Positions 1 through 11,283 of a stretch of 64,000 bases of DNA are shown here, in pieces. The notes below the pieces were generated by a model. The model made no database searches and had not been told where the DNA came from. It saw nothing but the letters and a program-made list of their open reading frames with translations. This stretch comes from Odontomyia ornata. Taxonomy: Eukaryota; Arthropoda; Insecta; Diptera; Stratiomyidae. The stretch's first letter is position 1. Each line of letters opens with the position of its first letter. The position numbers and the translations under genes are program-made. The stretch lies in assembly GCA_963969285.1 (NCBI GenBank), contig OZ017740.1:249844296-249908295 (forward strand), read 5' to 3'.

Positions 1-875
1 CTGTGTCTTGCCTCCTTTTCCAATGATGGTCGTGAGTAGCTTCCAAAGAGGTGATGGTGGAAACAGGTTGGCAGCTGCAAATAACTTCTCCCGCTTTGAT
101 GCTCGCGGTTCAGTTTACGGTGTTAAGGACTCTAACTGGAACGTATCCGTTCCTTATAGATCTTACAAGGCTTCGTCCTACAATCAAACCGCGCAATGCT
201 GATATCTTCGTTGGCTCTATCAGATAAGATCGGCGGTCTCCAGAATCACCATCAAGCTTGGCCCATACAATGTTCCCGGAGGATTACGGTACATCACTGT
301 TAGCACATACTACCACATTCATCTTGGGAATTCGGACGATTGGATCCTCCATCAATACTTCGACAATCTGCCATTTCAATACTCGTTTGCCCAAATCAAA
401 CGTGATTCCATGTGGTCGCAGGAAATCCATTCCGAGGATGTGTGTTGCGAGCCACGGTATTCACCGCAGTCACAGACCTAATTAGGTTGTGGCAGAGAGA
501 TATTGATTCTGGGGTGGCATACTGAGGCCGGCTAGTTCTCAGTCAGGTCGCGGGTTTTCACTCCTCCAAAACCCTTAGTTCATTACTAAGACCTGTTGTT
601 CGCAACAAATGCAGTCATCCATAATTTTCGCGACGAGAAAACTATGTCGGAATGCAAGGTCTCTCAACTGTATCTAGAGGTTGACCTCTCCATGGACAGG
701 TGCTGTTTCTTCCGTAACTGTCCATGGTGAGAAAATCCTGCCCTTGTGAAGTAGTTGTTGCTTCACTAGGTCTGGTCGGATAATCGATCGGGTTGCTCCA
801 GCAATGATTATTATGGTGCAATTTTCTCCGTAAACTTGACCGGGAAAGCATGAGTCTGCATCTCCACGATGTCAT
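1..875 (-). pseudogene. gypsy-like pol, 5' end: protease remnant and protease-RT linker
   Basis: On the minus strand around 474-286 the frame contains ILGMDFLRPHGITFDLG, the C-terminal protease signature of gypsy elements (ILGxDFL). It ends in a stop at 284-286. Further on (about 195-1) another frame reads GRSLV then NGYVPVRVLN, the usual linker between protease and reverse transcriptase. The N-terminal protease part between 642 and 875 is in a different frame and the DSG catalytic motif was not located with confidence. At least two frameshifts separate the pieces. The RT itself lies left of the window. Inactive pseudogene. Confidence 0.75.
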
Positions 876-914
876 CTTGACACGGTGAGGGTGGTACTGG
901 GGACGTCAACCCTC

Positions 915-2318
915 CTAGCCAACCTCTGCCCCATGAAGTTGGCTCTTACATGTTTCCCGACCCATAAGGTCCTCCTGACTCAGTCTGGATCTCCTCCTAG
1001 CTGCACACGCGGGACAAAAGCTTGGTTTTCTTCGCTTCTTGCAGTCTCTTTGCAGGTGCCCTTTCTTCTCACAATTCAAGCATCTAGGCGCGCCATTTAC
1101 CTGCAGCTCTCGTTGAATTCCCACGCACTCACACCTGCATTCATCTGTTACTACCTCGTGAACCCGGACAGAGGTACGAATCACATTTTTCGCTGCCTCA
1201 AATTTCAGACTACACGTATAAGCTAATGAATCCTCAACCATTTGCTTTTGAGCTAAACGCACGGCTTGTTGCAATTCCTGGTCCTTCAATGCGCTGATGA
1301 ATGCTTCTGTTGCTGCGTCATCTCGATGTTCTGGGTCATAGGCTGAGTAAGCCAGAGGTATCAATCGCTCAATGTCTTGGGCTAGCTGCTGTAGGGTTTC
1401 GCCAGACTTCTGCATCCGATGCAGTAGCTGTGACCAATAAATCTGCTTCAAATGATCGTCTCGTAACGCATGGGGAGCGCATTTGTTATAGTAGATGGGT
1501 TTGAATGCAACTCAACGGGGATAGCCTGCAAATACCCGGCAGCTGGGCCTCTTAGAGCAAGAATTAATGCAGTTGCTCGTTCCTGCTCATTCCAGTGGTT
1601 AGTCCTAGCGGCGGCCTCAAACTGTGTTTTGTAAATACTCCAGACCGGTTGGCCGTCAAATATTGGTGCTTTCACATTTCTGGATGTGCTTTGCGCTGAG
1701 ATTATGTGCGGCTGGTGAGATGAATACTAATGCCTTCGCTGCTTCCAATTCCTTTTTCAGTTTTCCATCTAATGATTCATTCTCTCCTCTACCTGGCTTA
1801 CCTTCTCCTCGACCTGGTCAACCTTTTCCTCGTCGCCTTTAATTTGTTTGCTCAGACTACCGAGCTCTGCTTTTATTTCGGTTGACTGTTTTTGTACTTC
1901 CTTGATTTCGAGCTTTTTGGTCCAGCTTCGCTGATTGTTCATCTAGCTTCGTAGTTAAACTGGATGACTGTTCATTTAGCTTCACTGATTGTTCATCTAG
2001 CTTCGCAGTTAAACTGGATGACTGTTCATTTAGCTTCGCAGTTAAACTGGAGGACTGTTGTCGTGGCTCTTGGTGCATCAGCATTAACATTTGCATCAGC
2101 GCATTTTCTGGTTTCTTTGATTCTGTTGTTTCTGCACCTTTTTCTGCTTCTGAGGGCTCACTCAAATCCAGATTCACGCCTTCCGACTCGATTGCGTTAC
2201 GCAAGCATGCACTCAGTATGGCCTTTATACCTTGCGTACCCAGATTTCGCTGTCCCAACTCCTCCTTAAGCTCCGATATGGTCAATTCATTAATTTGTAG
2301 ATGTAAGCTTTGTGACAT
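915..2318 (-). pseudogene. gypsy-like gag, broken by frameshifts
   Basis: Three minus-strand pieces make up a gag. The first (2318-1857) begins at an ATG and its N-terminal ~45 residues look like a SAP-type helix-extended-helix motif (LTISELKEELGQRNLGTQG). It then has a Gln/Ser/Leu heptad-like repeat (repeated SSLTAKLDEQ units), probably a coiled coil. The second (1675-1448) is the capsid-like segment typical of insect gag (FDGQPVWSIYKTQFEAAA). The third (1451-915) continues the capsid and has one CCHC zinc knuckle, CLNCEKKGHLQRDC. The pieces lie in different frames, so no full Gag can be made. Confidence 0.8.
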
Positions 2319-2407
2319 TTTTATTGTTTTGGCTATATTTCCACGTTAAATTTCACTATGGTGCACTTTAAAAATGGTTAAAAGTTTTCACTTTCGAAAT
2401 TTTCTTT

Positions 2408-2424
2408 CTCACTTCTCGACACCA
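2408..2424 (-). other. Candidate primer-binding site
   Basis: Immediately inside the 5' LTR the minus strand reads TGGTGTCGAGAAGTGAG. A PBS should start with TGG, complementary to the tRNA CCA end. Apart from one extra base it resembles the complement of an insect tRNA-Leu acceptor end. The tRNA identity is inference from memory of the family. Confidence 0.5.
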
Positions 2425-2425
2425 C

Positions 2426-2906
2426 TATCGCGTGTTATGTTTCGCAGCCGATTATTTTCATGTTCCGGGAAAGTGAAAACGCACTGTCTTATAAATTAAG
2501 TTAAAAGAGTTTTACTAAGAATCCACAATCATTAGTTTCTTTAAAATGTTAGTTTTCACATGTCTGTAAATTTGTATTTCAACTGTCGCAACTTTCAACC
2601 AATATCGCCTTTGATTGGCATTCCGCACTTATCGCGGTTTTACTATATCCCCCCCCATTAATTCAGCTCGGTTTTATATTGGTTCTCTAGTCATGAAATC
2701 CATTTCTCGTATATTGGTGAATGTTCTTGCGAGAACTTTCTGGAATATTCGAGCGATTCTAAATATCCCGCATTGACGTTACTTTCAGATATTGATTGTG
2801 CTTGGTCGATTTTTGTGCTTTCGAGTACATTCGTTTATTGATCATGATGTTCTTAATAGTTGCGAACACGATTGCGACAGTAGCTCGCAGAATTGTTTGA
2901 ACATGT

Positions 2907-2910
<4 letters not shown>
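2426..2910 (-). repeat. LTR of the gypsy-like element (5' LTR)
   Basis: 485 bp. On the plus strand it starts TATCGCG (mutated from TGTCGCG in the other copies) and ends GTAACA. It aligns along its length with the LTRs at 19271-19829, 19996-20501 and 21746-22122. Shared features are the GTTCCGGGAAAGTG block near the start and the TTGATCATGATG block near the end. Its outer edge runs straight into (AT)n. Confidence 0.85.

Positions 2911-2982
<72 letters not shown>
2911..2982. repeat. (AT)n microsatellite flanking the LTR
   Basis: About 70 bp of uninterrupted AT dinucleotides directly abutting the LTR end GTAACA. Probably the insertion target of the element. Confidence 0.95.
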
Positions 2983-2986
<4 letters not shown>

Positions 2987-3039
2987 TATTACATATTTGT
3001 ATATATGTATTTAGATATGTGGGCAGTTGAAACTTGGAA

Positions 3040-3340
3040 TTTCTAAGGCTTCAAATGATACAATTCTTACTTGATTTGTATGAAACTTGATTTTAAAGAA
3101 CTTAATGACCGTATTTGAAGATTATGTTATTTTGGTGATCGTCCATATGCAAGTTTCAAAATGCCGTTGGTTCAAATATGCAATTTTTCAGATGTTTTTC
3201 AACAGATTTTGATAAAACCTGAGATATCGAATCAATATGTTTAGCTCTTGTATTCTTACAGAAGATATCAAAATTGGACGGAAAATAAAAATGTTGAAAT
3301 TTTAAACTTGATATTTCTTGGGTCGAGCAAAAGCAAGGCG
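3040..3340 (+). repeat. Dispersed non-coding repeat, shared with 46.06-46.33 kb
   Basis: Blocks such as GCAAGTTTCAAAATG and AAATATGCAATTTTTCAG, followed by a region on a GATTTTGATNANAC motif, recur in the same order at about 46060-46330. No coding sequence is visible. The family is unknown. Confidence 0.6.
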
Positions 3341-3399
3341 ACCGAAGTCGCAAAAATTGTAGGCAACCATACCGAGAGAAAAGGACTTGTTCCGAGAAC

Positions 3400-3625
3400 A
3401 AGTAAAAAGGGGCGGACTTAGGGTAACTTCGTCGTTACCCGACGAGGCTCATGGCCCACAAATGAGAGAGGGGCAACCGGGTGGTGATGGAGCCCCTGCG
3501 CACCCACCCAACCGGATTAAAATCCATGATTGTTGCAGTGGCCAGGTATTCTTCGTTTGAGTGGAAAACTCATACAACTTAACTGGCATGAGCCTTCCCA
3601 TCAGAAGAGAAGTACCCCGGTGACC
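3400..3625 (+). repeat. GC-rich dispersed repeat, shared with 36.72-36.94 kb
   Basis: The segment contains ACTTCGTCGTTA, an ATGGCC block, CCCAACCGGAT, GTGGCCA and TGGAAAACTCATAC. The same blocks in the same order occur near 36745-36930. It has no plausible protein. It could be a SINE or the 5' leader of a non-LTR element. Confidence 0.5.
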
Positions 3626-3720
3626 AATTTATGCCATAGAATTATGCAATTCGATTACATAATCATTTGTCATAAAGAAGCACCTTGCTCGGGCCACTCA
3701 ACCCGCGCCATCACCTGAAA

Positions 3721-5690
3721 CAAAGAAGGTTATTATGAACCCGGCGGCTGGCTCATGTTTTGTGGCGAGAGCCTGCCACCATCCCGGGTCCTATACACGG
3801 TCCAAAGGAAGCAAAATAGAAAGACCGAGGTTATTGTTTAATTGCACTTTTTTTTCCTTTTTATCATCTCATAAATGTGTTTCCGTACAATTCTGAATCT
3901 GTTAATTTGTGTGCAAATTGGAGTATATTGTAAAATGCGATTGCTAGGAAAAGTTCAGACACACATTTCCAATTCCACAATTTTTGAATTTTCTTTTCCC
4001 TTTTTTTTTATTTAAAACATATATTTTATATTTGTATATAATTCAAAAAGCATGCAAAAAAAATTTGAAAAGAAAGGGTACTTACTCAAATCTCCTCCTA
4101 CGAGCGCTCGTGTTCGGGGCGGGTAAGGGCCTGCGACTGTTTTGGCAATTATTAAATTCTTTGTAGTTTTGCTTAAGTGTGAATATTCGGATTCGATAAT
4201 TATGTACATGAAAAAAATGAAGGAGTGTAAAATACTAAACATTATATGAATCGGGAATTGCATTAATTCCTTGGTTGGAACATTTTGATCGACGCTTGCT
4301 AGCCAATTACTGCAGATTACAGATACGTATCTGAAAATGTTCAATTTCGCATAACAGGATGCCATCAACTATAATTGTTTGCGGGGGGGAAAGGAAAGTA
4401 TTTTTCCACAGTCTTAAATAGGGTCACACCAATTCTAATTGACCAACGTACTCGCGTCATCCGTTATTTTCCTTCACACCATGGGTTAGTTCGACATAAA
4501 ATACACAATAGGATAATGTACAAGTGTCTTGTATGCAAATATCTAGCCCTAAGACACAAAGTATATATTTCAGTTTCATATTCTTCACACGGAGCTTACG
4601 AGTGCGTAAAATGAAAAATACTAGCCCCGCGGGCTCAGAACCATCGACAAAAAAAATTTTCCGCAATATCGACTCCCGAGGCACCAAAGTACACGTCCGA
4701 ACCAGCGGTCGCGCATATAAATATCGAACAACCATGGAGCCGGCACACAGAACATTGTTGCTGGACTCAAATACACTTTTCTATTGAGTCTATAATCGCG
4801 GCACTCCTCCTCTGTTCGCAGATTCTTGCCCCCATTCCCAATGGTGTCGATTTACCAAATCCATATCCATCCTGAGATCTTCACAAGCGTTGTCATAAGC
4901 GAAAAATATGAACATGTACCTAATGCAGTTAATCAGGTCAATTGTCAGGAAAAGCACTAACATGAGCTTCCAGAGCGCAGAGTAACTGTATATGTGTAAA
5001 GAAGTTGCGAATCCGAACATGCGTCTCATAGCCAAATATTTGAAATATTTATACTGCTTCGCCCCGTTTACGTTTTCTTCTCGGGTCTGTTTACTTTCGT
5101 GTGGAATAAAATCTCATTTACTATTCGTCAGGCAACCACTTTTTCGCCTTTTATTCGTATGCTCGGCTTAACTTGTATCGTACACACTTTTTCGGACGGC
5201 CTTTTCACACGTCCAACGTCAAGTATTCGCTAATGCTTTTCTACTCTTACTCGTCGTCGCGGTGTATGTAGAGGGTCTTTTGCTTGGTTATTGGGGGCGC
5301 CGCCGTTGAATTTCGGAGCTGCTTTCTATTTGCAAAATATAGCTTATAAGCAAATTGTCTCACTTGAAAATGGAAGAATGGAAGGATCAGAATCCAAATG
5401 CATCTCACGTTTTATCGTTACAGAGATATACGGCGAATTCCGCTCCAACATACCCCATGCGTGAATAAAGCTGGCGGGCAATTCACTAATTTCAACGATA
5501 AATTGAACCGACACTCGTCCACAATTTATCCCAATCAAACTGTACGCCACGCAAATAATTGTTGCGCTTTTACACACGAAATCGCGCACAATTCATGATC
5601 AAAGAATTGCAAACACCGATCAAACTCCAGTTTTTCGATTCCCGCCTCTCCGCACACGCGGCGTCCGCGTTCTTTGGCGATTTCAAGCAG
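3721..5690. other. Unassigned DNA
   Basis: No convincing gene. Short open frames exist; the longest, 4790-5035 on the minus strand, has one hydrophobic segment (LWKLMLVLFLTIDLINC) but no recognised domain and no supporting context. 4790-5690 is less AT-rich than its surroundings and might hold further decayed host-gene sequence, which I could not identify. Confidence 0.4.
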
Positions 5691-5697
5691 ACTCCTT

Positions 5698-6835
5698 TCA
5701 CGAACTCTTTACAGTTGAATTCATTACTTTAGTGTTTGTAAGTCCTAACGATGGTGAGCTCAAATTATTTGCAGATGTCGTTGAGTTGGCCTCTGAACTT
5801 ACTGTTCTACTTGCAGTACTACCAGATGTAACACTAGAAACACCTGTATTACCGTACACGCTTTGGCTGTTTTCATAGGCGCTTTGTTGCGATGGGAACG
5901 CTGATGTAGTTTGATTACTTTCATACTGGCTAGATAAGTATCCGGCATTTGTATTCGAACTTGCACTATTCACAGTGCTATTATTTGCTCCAGCTCCACC
6001 AGCACCAGCCCCGACCGGAATGTGCTGCGCCGAGCTACTCTTACTCATCGCACCACCACTCACCTAATTTTTAGAACTATCCACCGATGTTTAACTTTGC
6101 GATTGATATGCATTCAATGAATTTTGATTGCATGCATTGTAGTTGTTAGTAGATGGTTGATAGCTACTAGATGCAGCCGCCTGCGAGTTAGTATAGTTAG
6201 TACTGTTGTAGCCTTGCCCTCCACCAGTCAATTGGTATGACGGTGTTTTATTCGTTGTCGAATTCGAATTAAACGTGCTTTGGTAAACGTTTGCATTCGA
6301 TGACGTATTCGATGGATTGTATGGATCGCTCCTCGAGAGCTGATCGAGTGCATGGTTCGCATTATTGTTCATTGTTACGCCTACATTAGATGCCGACTGC
6401 TGAACATTGGACGAGGTTACACCTCGTTGGGAATACCTTGCGACTGAACATTTTGTTGAGAATCAATACTTGTTGCATTGAAATTCTCTGTTAACTGGTC
6501 GAACGAATCTTCCGTACCGAAATCCAATCCCCGAATCGCACATCCGAATACCCAATATTGTTTAACGTATCGCTAGGCATCTCTACGGCAGAAGCCGGGA
6601 TCTTCGAAGGAGGTGGCACCTTCGCGCGAACTCGCCTCACAGCCAGTTGGGATGATACCGCTTGATCCTCGAATACAGTTTTCGACACATATGATGATGA
6701 AGATGAAGTCTGGTAGGCATTATAGCTGGGCTGTTGCGATGCATTTTGCAAAGGTAAAGAATTAAAATACTGCGATTGTTCCGCCGACAGAGTGGACGTT
6801 GCATTCATTTGCTGCGACTCCATACTTAGCCTTAG
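5698..6835 (-). pseudogene. Lingerer/UBAP2L-like gene fragment
   Basis: The minus strand encodes STLSAEQSQYFNSL, then VSKTVFEDQ, then VPPPSKIPASAVEMP and DTLNNIGY. This is the conserved central motif of lingerer (insects) and UBAP2/UBAP2L (vertebrates), RNA-associated cytoplasmic proteins with an N-terminal UBA domain (the UBA is absent here). The Ser/Asn/Gln/Tyr-rich tail continues in two more frames (6372-6091 and 6063-5698). One-base frameshifts near 6518 and 6430 and a stop near 6091 break it. No introns are visible across 1.1 kb. It is fused, same strand, to a zinc-finger gene fragment upstream, so it is a chimeric, non-functional copy rather than the host locus. Confidence 0.8.
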
Positions 6836-7156
6836 ATTATTGTTTGTGTGCCTGTCGGCGTATTGAACGGAGTGATTGAACGCCGAGAAACGTAATGTTT
6901 CATAGAATAATTTATGTACATATTCATCTGTACGATATGGTTTCATTTGAAGATCATTGAAAATAATTTTTTCGTAACTTAATAACTCAATCAACGTGGA
7001 GAACAGTTTACGCTCTTCCTCATATTTAGAATCATTTGATTGTAAAGCGGCCATTACTTCATAGCCCGATTTCTTAGGATGTAAGCAATTTTGTTCATGT
7101 TCTGGAGCTTCATGAACTGGTCCCTTCCATTGGCATCCAATACGATGGTATTTGCA
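6836..7156 (-). pseudogene. ZFTRAF1/CYHR1-like TRAF-type zinc-finger gene fragment
   Basis: From 7156 downward the minus strand reads CKYHRIGCQWKGPVHEAPEH and then an HEQNC motif, a TRAF-type zinc finger (C-x6-C-x11-H-x3/4-H/C). It is followed by an open frame starting ATG at 7054 with FNDLQMKPYRTDEYVHKLFYE. This matches my memory of the cysteine/histidine-rich protein 1 family (CYHR1, now ZFTRAF1): finger, then a conserved FKPYRTD...YETxRF region. The RING finger and C-terminal half of the family are missing. The frame runs without a break into the lingerer-like sequence near residue 83, about 6808-6835, creating a chimera. The upstream piece at 7368-7171 (minus; SNRAGTVVAAFVRPEKKEFF) may be part of the same composite but was not identified. 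Confidence 0.7.
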
Positions 7157-7380
7157 AATTAGAAATTTTTTTACACCGAGAACGGAAAGAAAACATACGT
7201 GAAAAATTCTTTTTTCTCGGGGCGAACGAAGGCCGCCACAACCGTACCTGCTCGATTACTACAAACAATAAACACATTTGCAAACATCTTAAATCTATCA
7301 CATAATATTTCAGATTCGTAATCATAGCAATTTCTACTTATAAACTTACTCAAGTCTGTGCTCCACATCTAATTAGTTGC

Positions 7381-8149
7381 ACGTGTGTCCTTCAATAATT
7401 TCTTATGGCAGAGAATAGTCAGCCGAATACCAACTCTTGCCTCAAACAGCGACTGAAGATACCTAGAAAAGAAGAAAAACAGGCAGACACAGTGTATTGT
7501 CCAAGGATAAAACATAAAAGCACTACTTATCTGATCATTCCATCGCTCAGTGAAGTCCAGCCACTGAAAATCCTCGCAAACTTCAGTGCCCTCTCAAAAA
7601 CCGTATCGAACATAAACAATAACATCACGACTATAGCACGTCAAATTTCCGTGACAGTGACAATTCCAAAAAATATCTAAGACTCCGAATTTCGGAAACA
7701 CCAGTTGTAGAGTGGTGAAAATTGCGATGGAACTGCCCGATCGCATGAGCCGAGATTAGCGGTGCGCCGTTGGGAATGAGGTCCTCTTTTGGTATCCGAA
7801 CGTGAAGAAGTGACCAAGGCAAAAGAAAAAGCGTTTGTTTATAAAACAAGTTGAAGTATCAGCAAAGTTCTACTGCCAAAAGGGTATTGCGAAACAATTA
7901 GTAAATCAAACAATATATTCTGCATATCAAAACTTGACTAATATACAGATTCCATAAACTGAGTTCGAAAAATTATCATGGTTATTATATTTTTATATTC
8001 GCCGCCATTTTGTTTCAAGTGTTTTGACCCCGTCCTTTGATCAGTCTTGATAACACATCAATACCAAACACATCAATATAGATAACACATCAATACCAAA
8101 CCAATCCTAAAATTTTTATCAAAATTTCTACATATTTATAGTGGCTAGG
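7381..8149. other. Unassigned DNA
   Basis: No gene seen. It contains short ORFs without recognisable domains, and near 8050-8100 a short tandem repeat of ATAACACATCAATACCAAAC. Confidence 0.4.
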
Positions 8150-8828
8150 TCCACTGCAAACGTGTTTCTCCCTAGAATCACGTGTTAATGTTGTTGTAAT
8201 TGTTAAATATTCAATCGGCTATAACTTATTTGTTTATTATTCGATTATTGTGAAATTTTCAGAACACATACAATTGCTTCAATTAAACTTAAACGATAGT
8301 TTTTGGAAAATTCAAGGGTCCCGTTTTGATTTTATAGGCAAAAACATAAAATTTGTAAAATGTACTATTTTTAACAAAGTTGACTGAATTTCGACTTCTG
8401 AGGTATTTGTTGCCCTTGTATCCCTTAAGTCTCATCTTTGTGATTTTTTTCAGATTTTTCGGGTGAAAGGTGTCCCATTGGAAGGGGGGGGGGGGGGGTG
8501 AACATATAATTTTCGTACATTTCCCTTTCCCCTGCACCCCTCAAAGCAAAATTTGACATTTTAAGACCTGTTTTGAAAAGTTCTCATCAAGACCTTTCAT
8601 TTTATACCCATACTGCCTACATGCGATTAAGCTTTTTTTTCGGGGGCCACTGCCCTTTAAGGGGAGACCCCTCTTCAACACCTTATAACATTTTTTTTGT
8701 GATGAAACTTTTACTTACAAAATCTTATGTTTCTAGCTTATGCAGTTTGCGAGAAAAAGTGGTGTGACACACGGATGGACAGACGGACAGATAGGACGCG
8801 ATTTTAGTAGGGTATTGTAAAATTTACA
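8150..8828 (+). repeat. Family H repeat, partial copy
   Basis: Shares with the copies at 33.5, 39.1 and 46.6 kb the blocks CGTGTTAATGTTGTTGTAAT, CGGCTATAAC, a run of G after a TGTCCCATTGGAAG block, GTTCTCATCAAGACC, TTTCTAGCTTATG, a GACGGACAGATAGG tetranucleotide tract, and the end TAGGGTATTGTAAA. The terminal hairpin is decayed here. Non-coding. Confidence 0.75.
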
Positions 8829-8922
8829 ATAACTTTTTTTTTGTGGTAGGGAGGCGAAGGCATTTACGCCCGCCGAGTCTGGCAGTGTGGGACCCCCATG
8901 GAGGATACCCTTGGACTACCCA

Positions 8923-9534
8923 CTAAACACCTCCCCTGTCAATCTGAGAACCTAGCCTGGAACCGTTTGACACATTACTTCGGGTCAGGTCTCGTTTTGT
9001 TACGCCGTGGGGCGCCTTCAAGCTGGGGAGTCCCTTTCCTAGCGGGAGGGGAGAGGGGAAGAGGAAATGCCAGAAGAGCGATCCCCCAGCCCCAGCACCT
9101 CCGGCTGCTGCGAGTCGGACTGCCCGAGCATAATGTGCCACCTGGTTCCATTTGTCAACCGATTCGAGCATCACCGCAGCTATATTATCCGGGGTGAGCT
9201 CTTCCGTCTCCCTGTAGAGTTCCCTTCGCAGCCTGGCCCATTTGGTACGCGCAAAAAATGTGTGACAGGCATTGTCCTCCTCTCCTGGGCAAAACCGACA
9301 ATCGGGAGACCGTGACTTACCGATCTTGTGCAGGTAAGACTGAAAACACCCGTGCCCGCTCAAAAGCTGGGTCAGATAGAAGTCAGTCTCACCATGCCTT
9401 CGATTTAGCCACGGTCTCACATCCGGGATGAGGCGCGCTGTCCACCTTCCCTTCGTGCTATTCCTCCAAGACTGCTGCCAACCGTTGAGCGAGCGTTGTC
9501 TCTCCTCGCGGACAACCATCTCCCTCGCATCCTC
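8923..9534 (-). pseudogene. R1-clade ORF2, C-terminal domain
   Basis: In frame with the RT after a TGA at 9535-9537, which looks like a nonsense mutation of an Arg codon. The product has W-rich segments and a Cys/His motif (HGCFQSYLHKIG, then CRFCPGEEDNACHTFF), the zinc-binding C-terminus typical of R1/TRAS/SART ORF2 proteins. The frame then continues into Gly/Leu-rich sequence that is probably the 3' UTR. Without the stop it would simply extend the RT frame. Confidence 0.8.
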
Positions 9535-9537
9535 GTT

Positions 9538-11283
9538 TCAGCGCAGGTAAATAGCGCGGCGCTCTCTAGCAAGGAGGGCGACAGGTTTCACGCCTTCAAT
9601 CACTCTCACCGCCGAGTCGGAGACTGTTGGATACGAAGATGCAATTCTCAGTGCTCCTCTTCTCTGTACCTGTGCCAATCGTTTTCGGTATACCTCCTTG
9701 CTGAGAGCGTCGCCCCATACCTCTACTCCGTACAGTAGCACTGACCCTACAGCACTCATCAAGAGGCGTCTTCTTGATGGGCTGGGTCCCCCTACGTTGG
9801 CCACAAGTCGACTCAGGGCCGATATTCCCGAAGCAGCCTTCTCAGCCGTTGCCCTGATTTGCTCAGAGAAACTCATCTTCGAGTCGATCAGTAGCCCCAG
9901 GTACTTCACCGCTGGCTTCGATTCGACCTGTATATCTCCAATACTGATCATCCTTACTCTAGGGATTCTCTTTTTCGTCAAGATGACCACTTCGGTTTTC
10001 TCCAGTGCTAAACTGAGCCCGCGAGCAGTCATCCAGTCCCTCACTCGGCGCATTAGCATACCTAGCCTAAGTTGCGCTTGTTCAACGGTGCGTCCGGTGA
10101 CCAGAGCCGTAACATCATCCGCATAGCCGACCAAGCGCGGCTCATCTGGCATCTCAAGTCTCAGTAGTCCGTCGTAAGAGACGTTCCACAGGTCCGGACC
10201 AAGGATAGATCCCTGGGCAACACCCGATGTAATTTCCATCCTTCGTTGGCCCTGTGTCGTGTCGTAGAGCAGGCTTCGGTCTTTTAGGTAGTTCCTCAAA
10301 AGCCGCATTAGATATTCTGGAACTTGAAAAGAGTTTTCCAGCGTGTCCAGAATATCCACCCATCTAGCGGAGTTGAAGGCATTCCTGACGTCAAGTGTCA
10401 CCAACAGGACGATCCGTCGCTTGGTGCGACTATATGCCTCTGCCTTTTGGACCGCGTTCACCACCTCTGCAATCGCATCAATGGTAGAACGTCCGGCTCT
10501 AAAGCCGTACTGCCGAGGAGATAGGTCCCCAGCAGCACGAATCGCGTCAGTGAGTCTTCCATTGATGAGTTTCTCTAGCACTTTCCCAGCCGTGTCTAGC
10601 ATGCATAACGGGCGGTATGCAGACGGCGATTCGGGATTTCCCTTCCCCTTGCTGACCAGCACGAGCCTCGCCACCTTCCATCGTACCGGGAAAACCCCGT
10701 CCCGTAGGCAAGCGTTGAATGTGCTGAGCAGCATGTCAGGACAATGGTGATAGACGAGCTGCAAAACCTCAGCTGGAACACCATCTGGACCTGGAGCCTT
10801 CCTCGCTTTCAGGGGGAGGACTGCCTCCTCAAGTTCCAGCTGTGTGAAGAGTGGGCACTGGACCGCTGTTTCACCACGGACAGCGTCAACACGGACGGGG
10901 TGTGCGGTGAAGAGTCCCCGCACTATTGCGTCCATCTTTTCCGCGTCATGTATACAAGGCTTCCGTAGGGCACCAAGTTTCCCCATGACCAGCTTGTAGC
11001 CAAGGCCCCACGGATCCCTATTTACATCATCCACGAGGTCTTGCCACCATCGGGCCTTGCTCTTGTTAATAAGCCTGCGAAGATATTTCCTGCCGGACCT
11101 GTATGCTGCTAGCCTAGTGTCTGCCTCCTCCCGTGTTCGCGCCCGCTGGGCCTCTCGCCGAAGTTTGTGACACTCGCTTCTTTGTTCGGCGAACTTGTTT
11201 GACCACCAGTATACTGGAGGCTTACCGTGTCGGGGTCTCCGACGGGGCATGGAAGACTCGCAAGCAGCTATGATGGTACTCAT
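9538..11283 (-). CDS. R1-clade ORF2, reverse transcriptase domain
   Basis: 581 codons. RT blocks are complete: KARKAPGPDGVPAEVLQLV (block 1/2), SAYRPLCMLD, QYGFRAGRSTIDAI, TLDVRNAFNSARW (first catalytic Asp), GVAQGSILGPDLWN, and VGYADDVTAL (YADD active site). The N-terminal part has the WW..KFAEQRSECHKLRR linker seen in R1-clade proteins. It would copy element RNA at a nicked target (target-primed reverse transcription). The frame's own first ATG is within the EN-RT linker, so the real product was an EN-RT fusion before the frameshift near 11.3 kb. It ends at a probable nonsense TGA. Confidence 0.9.
   Translation of the reverse strand: MSTIIAACESSMPRRRPRHGKPPVYWWSNKFAEQRSECHKLRREAQRARTREEADTRLAAYRSGRKYLRRLINKSKARWWQDLVDDVNRDPWGLGYKLVMGKLGALRKPCIHDAEKMDAIVRGLFTAHPVRVDAVRGETAVQCPLFTQLELEEAVLPLKARKAPGPDGVPAEVLQLVYHHCPDMLLSTFNACLRDGVFPVRWKVARLVLVSKGKGNPESPSAYRPLCMLDTAGKVLEKLINGRLTDAIRAAGDLSPRQYGFRAGRSTIDAIAEVVNAVQKAEAYSRTKRRIVLLVTLDVRNAFNSARWVDILDTLENSFQVPEYLMRLLRNYLKDRSLLYDTTQGQRRMEITSGVAQGSILGPDLWNVSYDGLLRLEMPDEPRLVGYADDVTALVTGRTVEQAQLRLGMLMRRVRDWMTARGLSLALEKTEVVILTKKRIPRVRMISIGDIQVESKPAVKYLGLLIDSKMSFSEQIRATAEKAASGISALSRLVANVGGPSPSRRRLLMSAVGSVLLYGVEVWGDALSKEVYRKRLAQVQRRGALRIASSYPTVSDSAVRVIEGVKPVALLARERRAIYLR

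Larger units (their letters stand above)
1..2910 (-). mobile_element. Decayed Ty3/gypsy-like retrotransposon, 5' part, cut by the left window edge
   Basis: Read on the minus strand, the order is 5' LTR (2426-2910), a primer-binding site, gag with a coiled coil and a CCHC knuckle (915-2318), then the end of an aspartic protease and the protease-RT linker running off the left edge. RT, RNase H, integrase and the 3' LTR would lie outside the window. Several frameshifts and stops show that it is inactive. The LTR belongs to the same family as the LTRs at 19.3-22.1 kb. A PBS resembling a tRNA-Leu 3' end and TG...CA LTRs fit the micropia/mdg3 branch, but that placement is inference. Confidence 0.85.

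Noticed and set aside
4790..5035. A small membrane-protein gene on the minus strand
   Set aside because: One hydrophobic stretch and no homologue recognised; not enough to call a gene.
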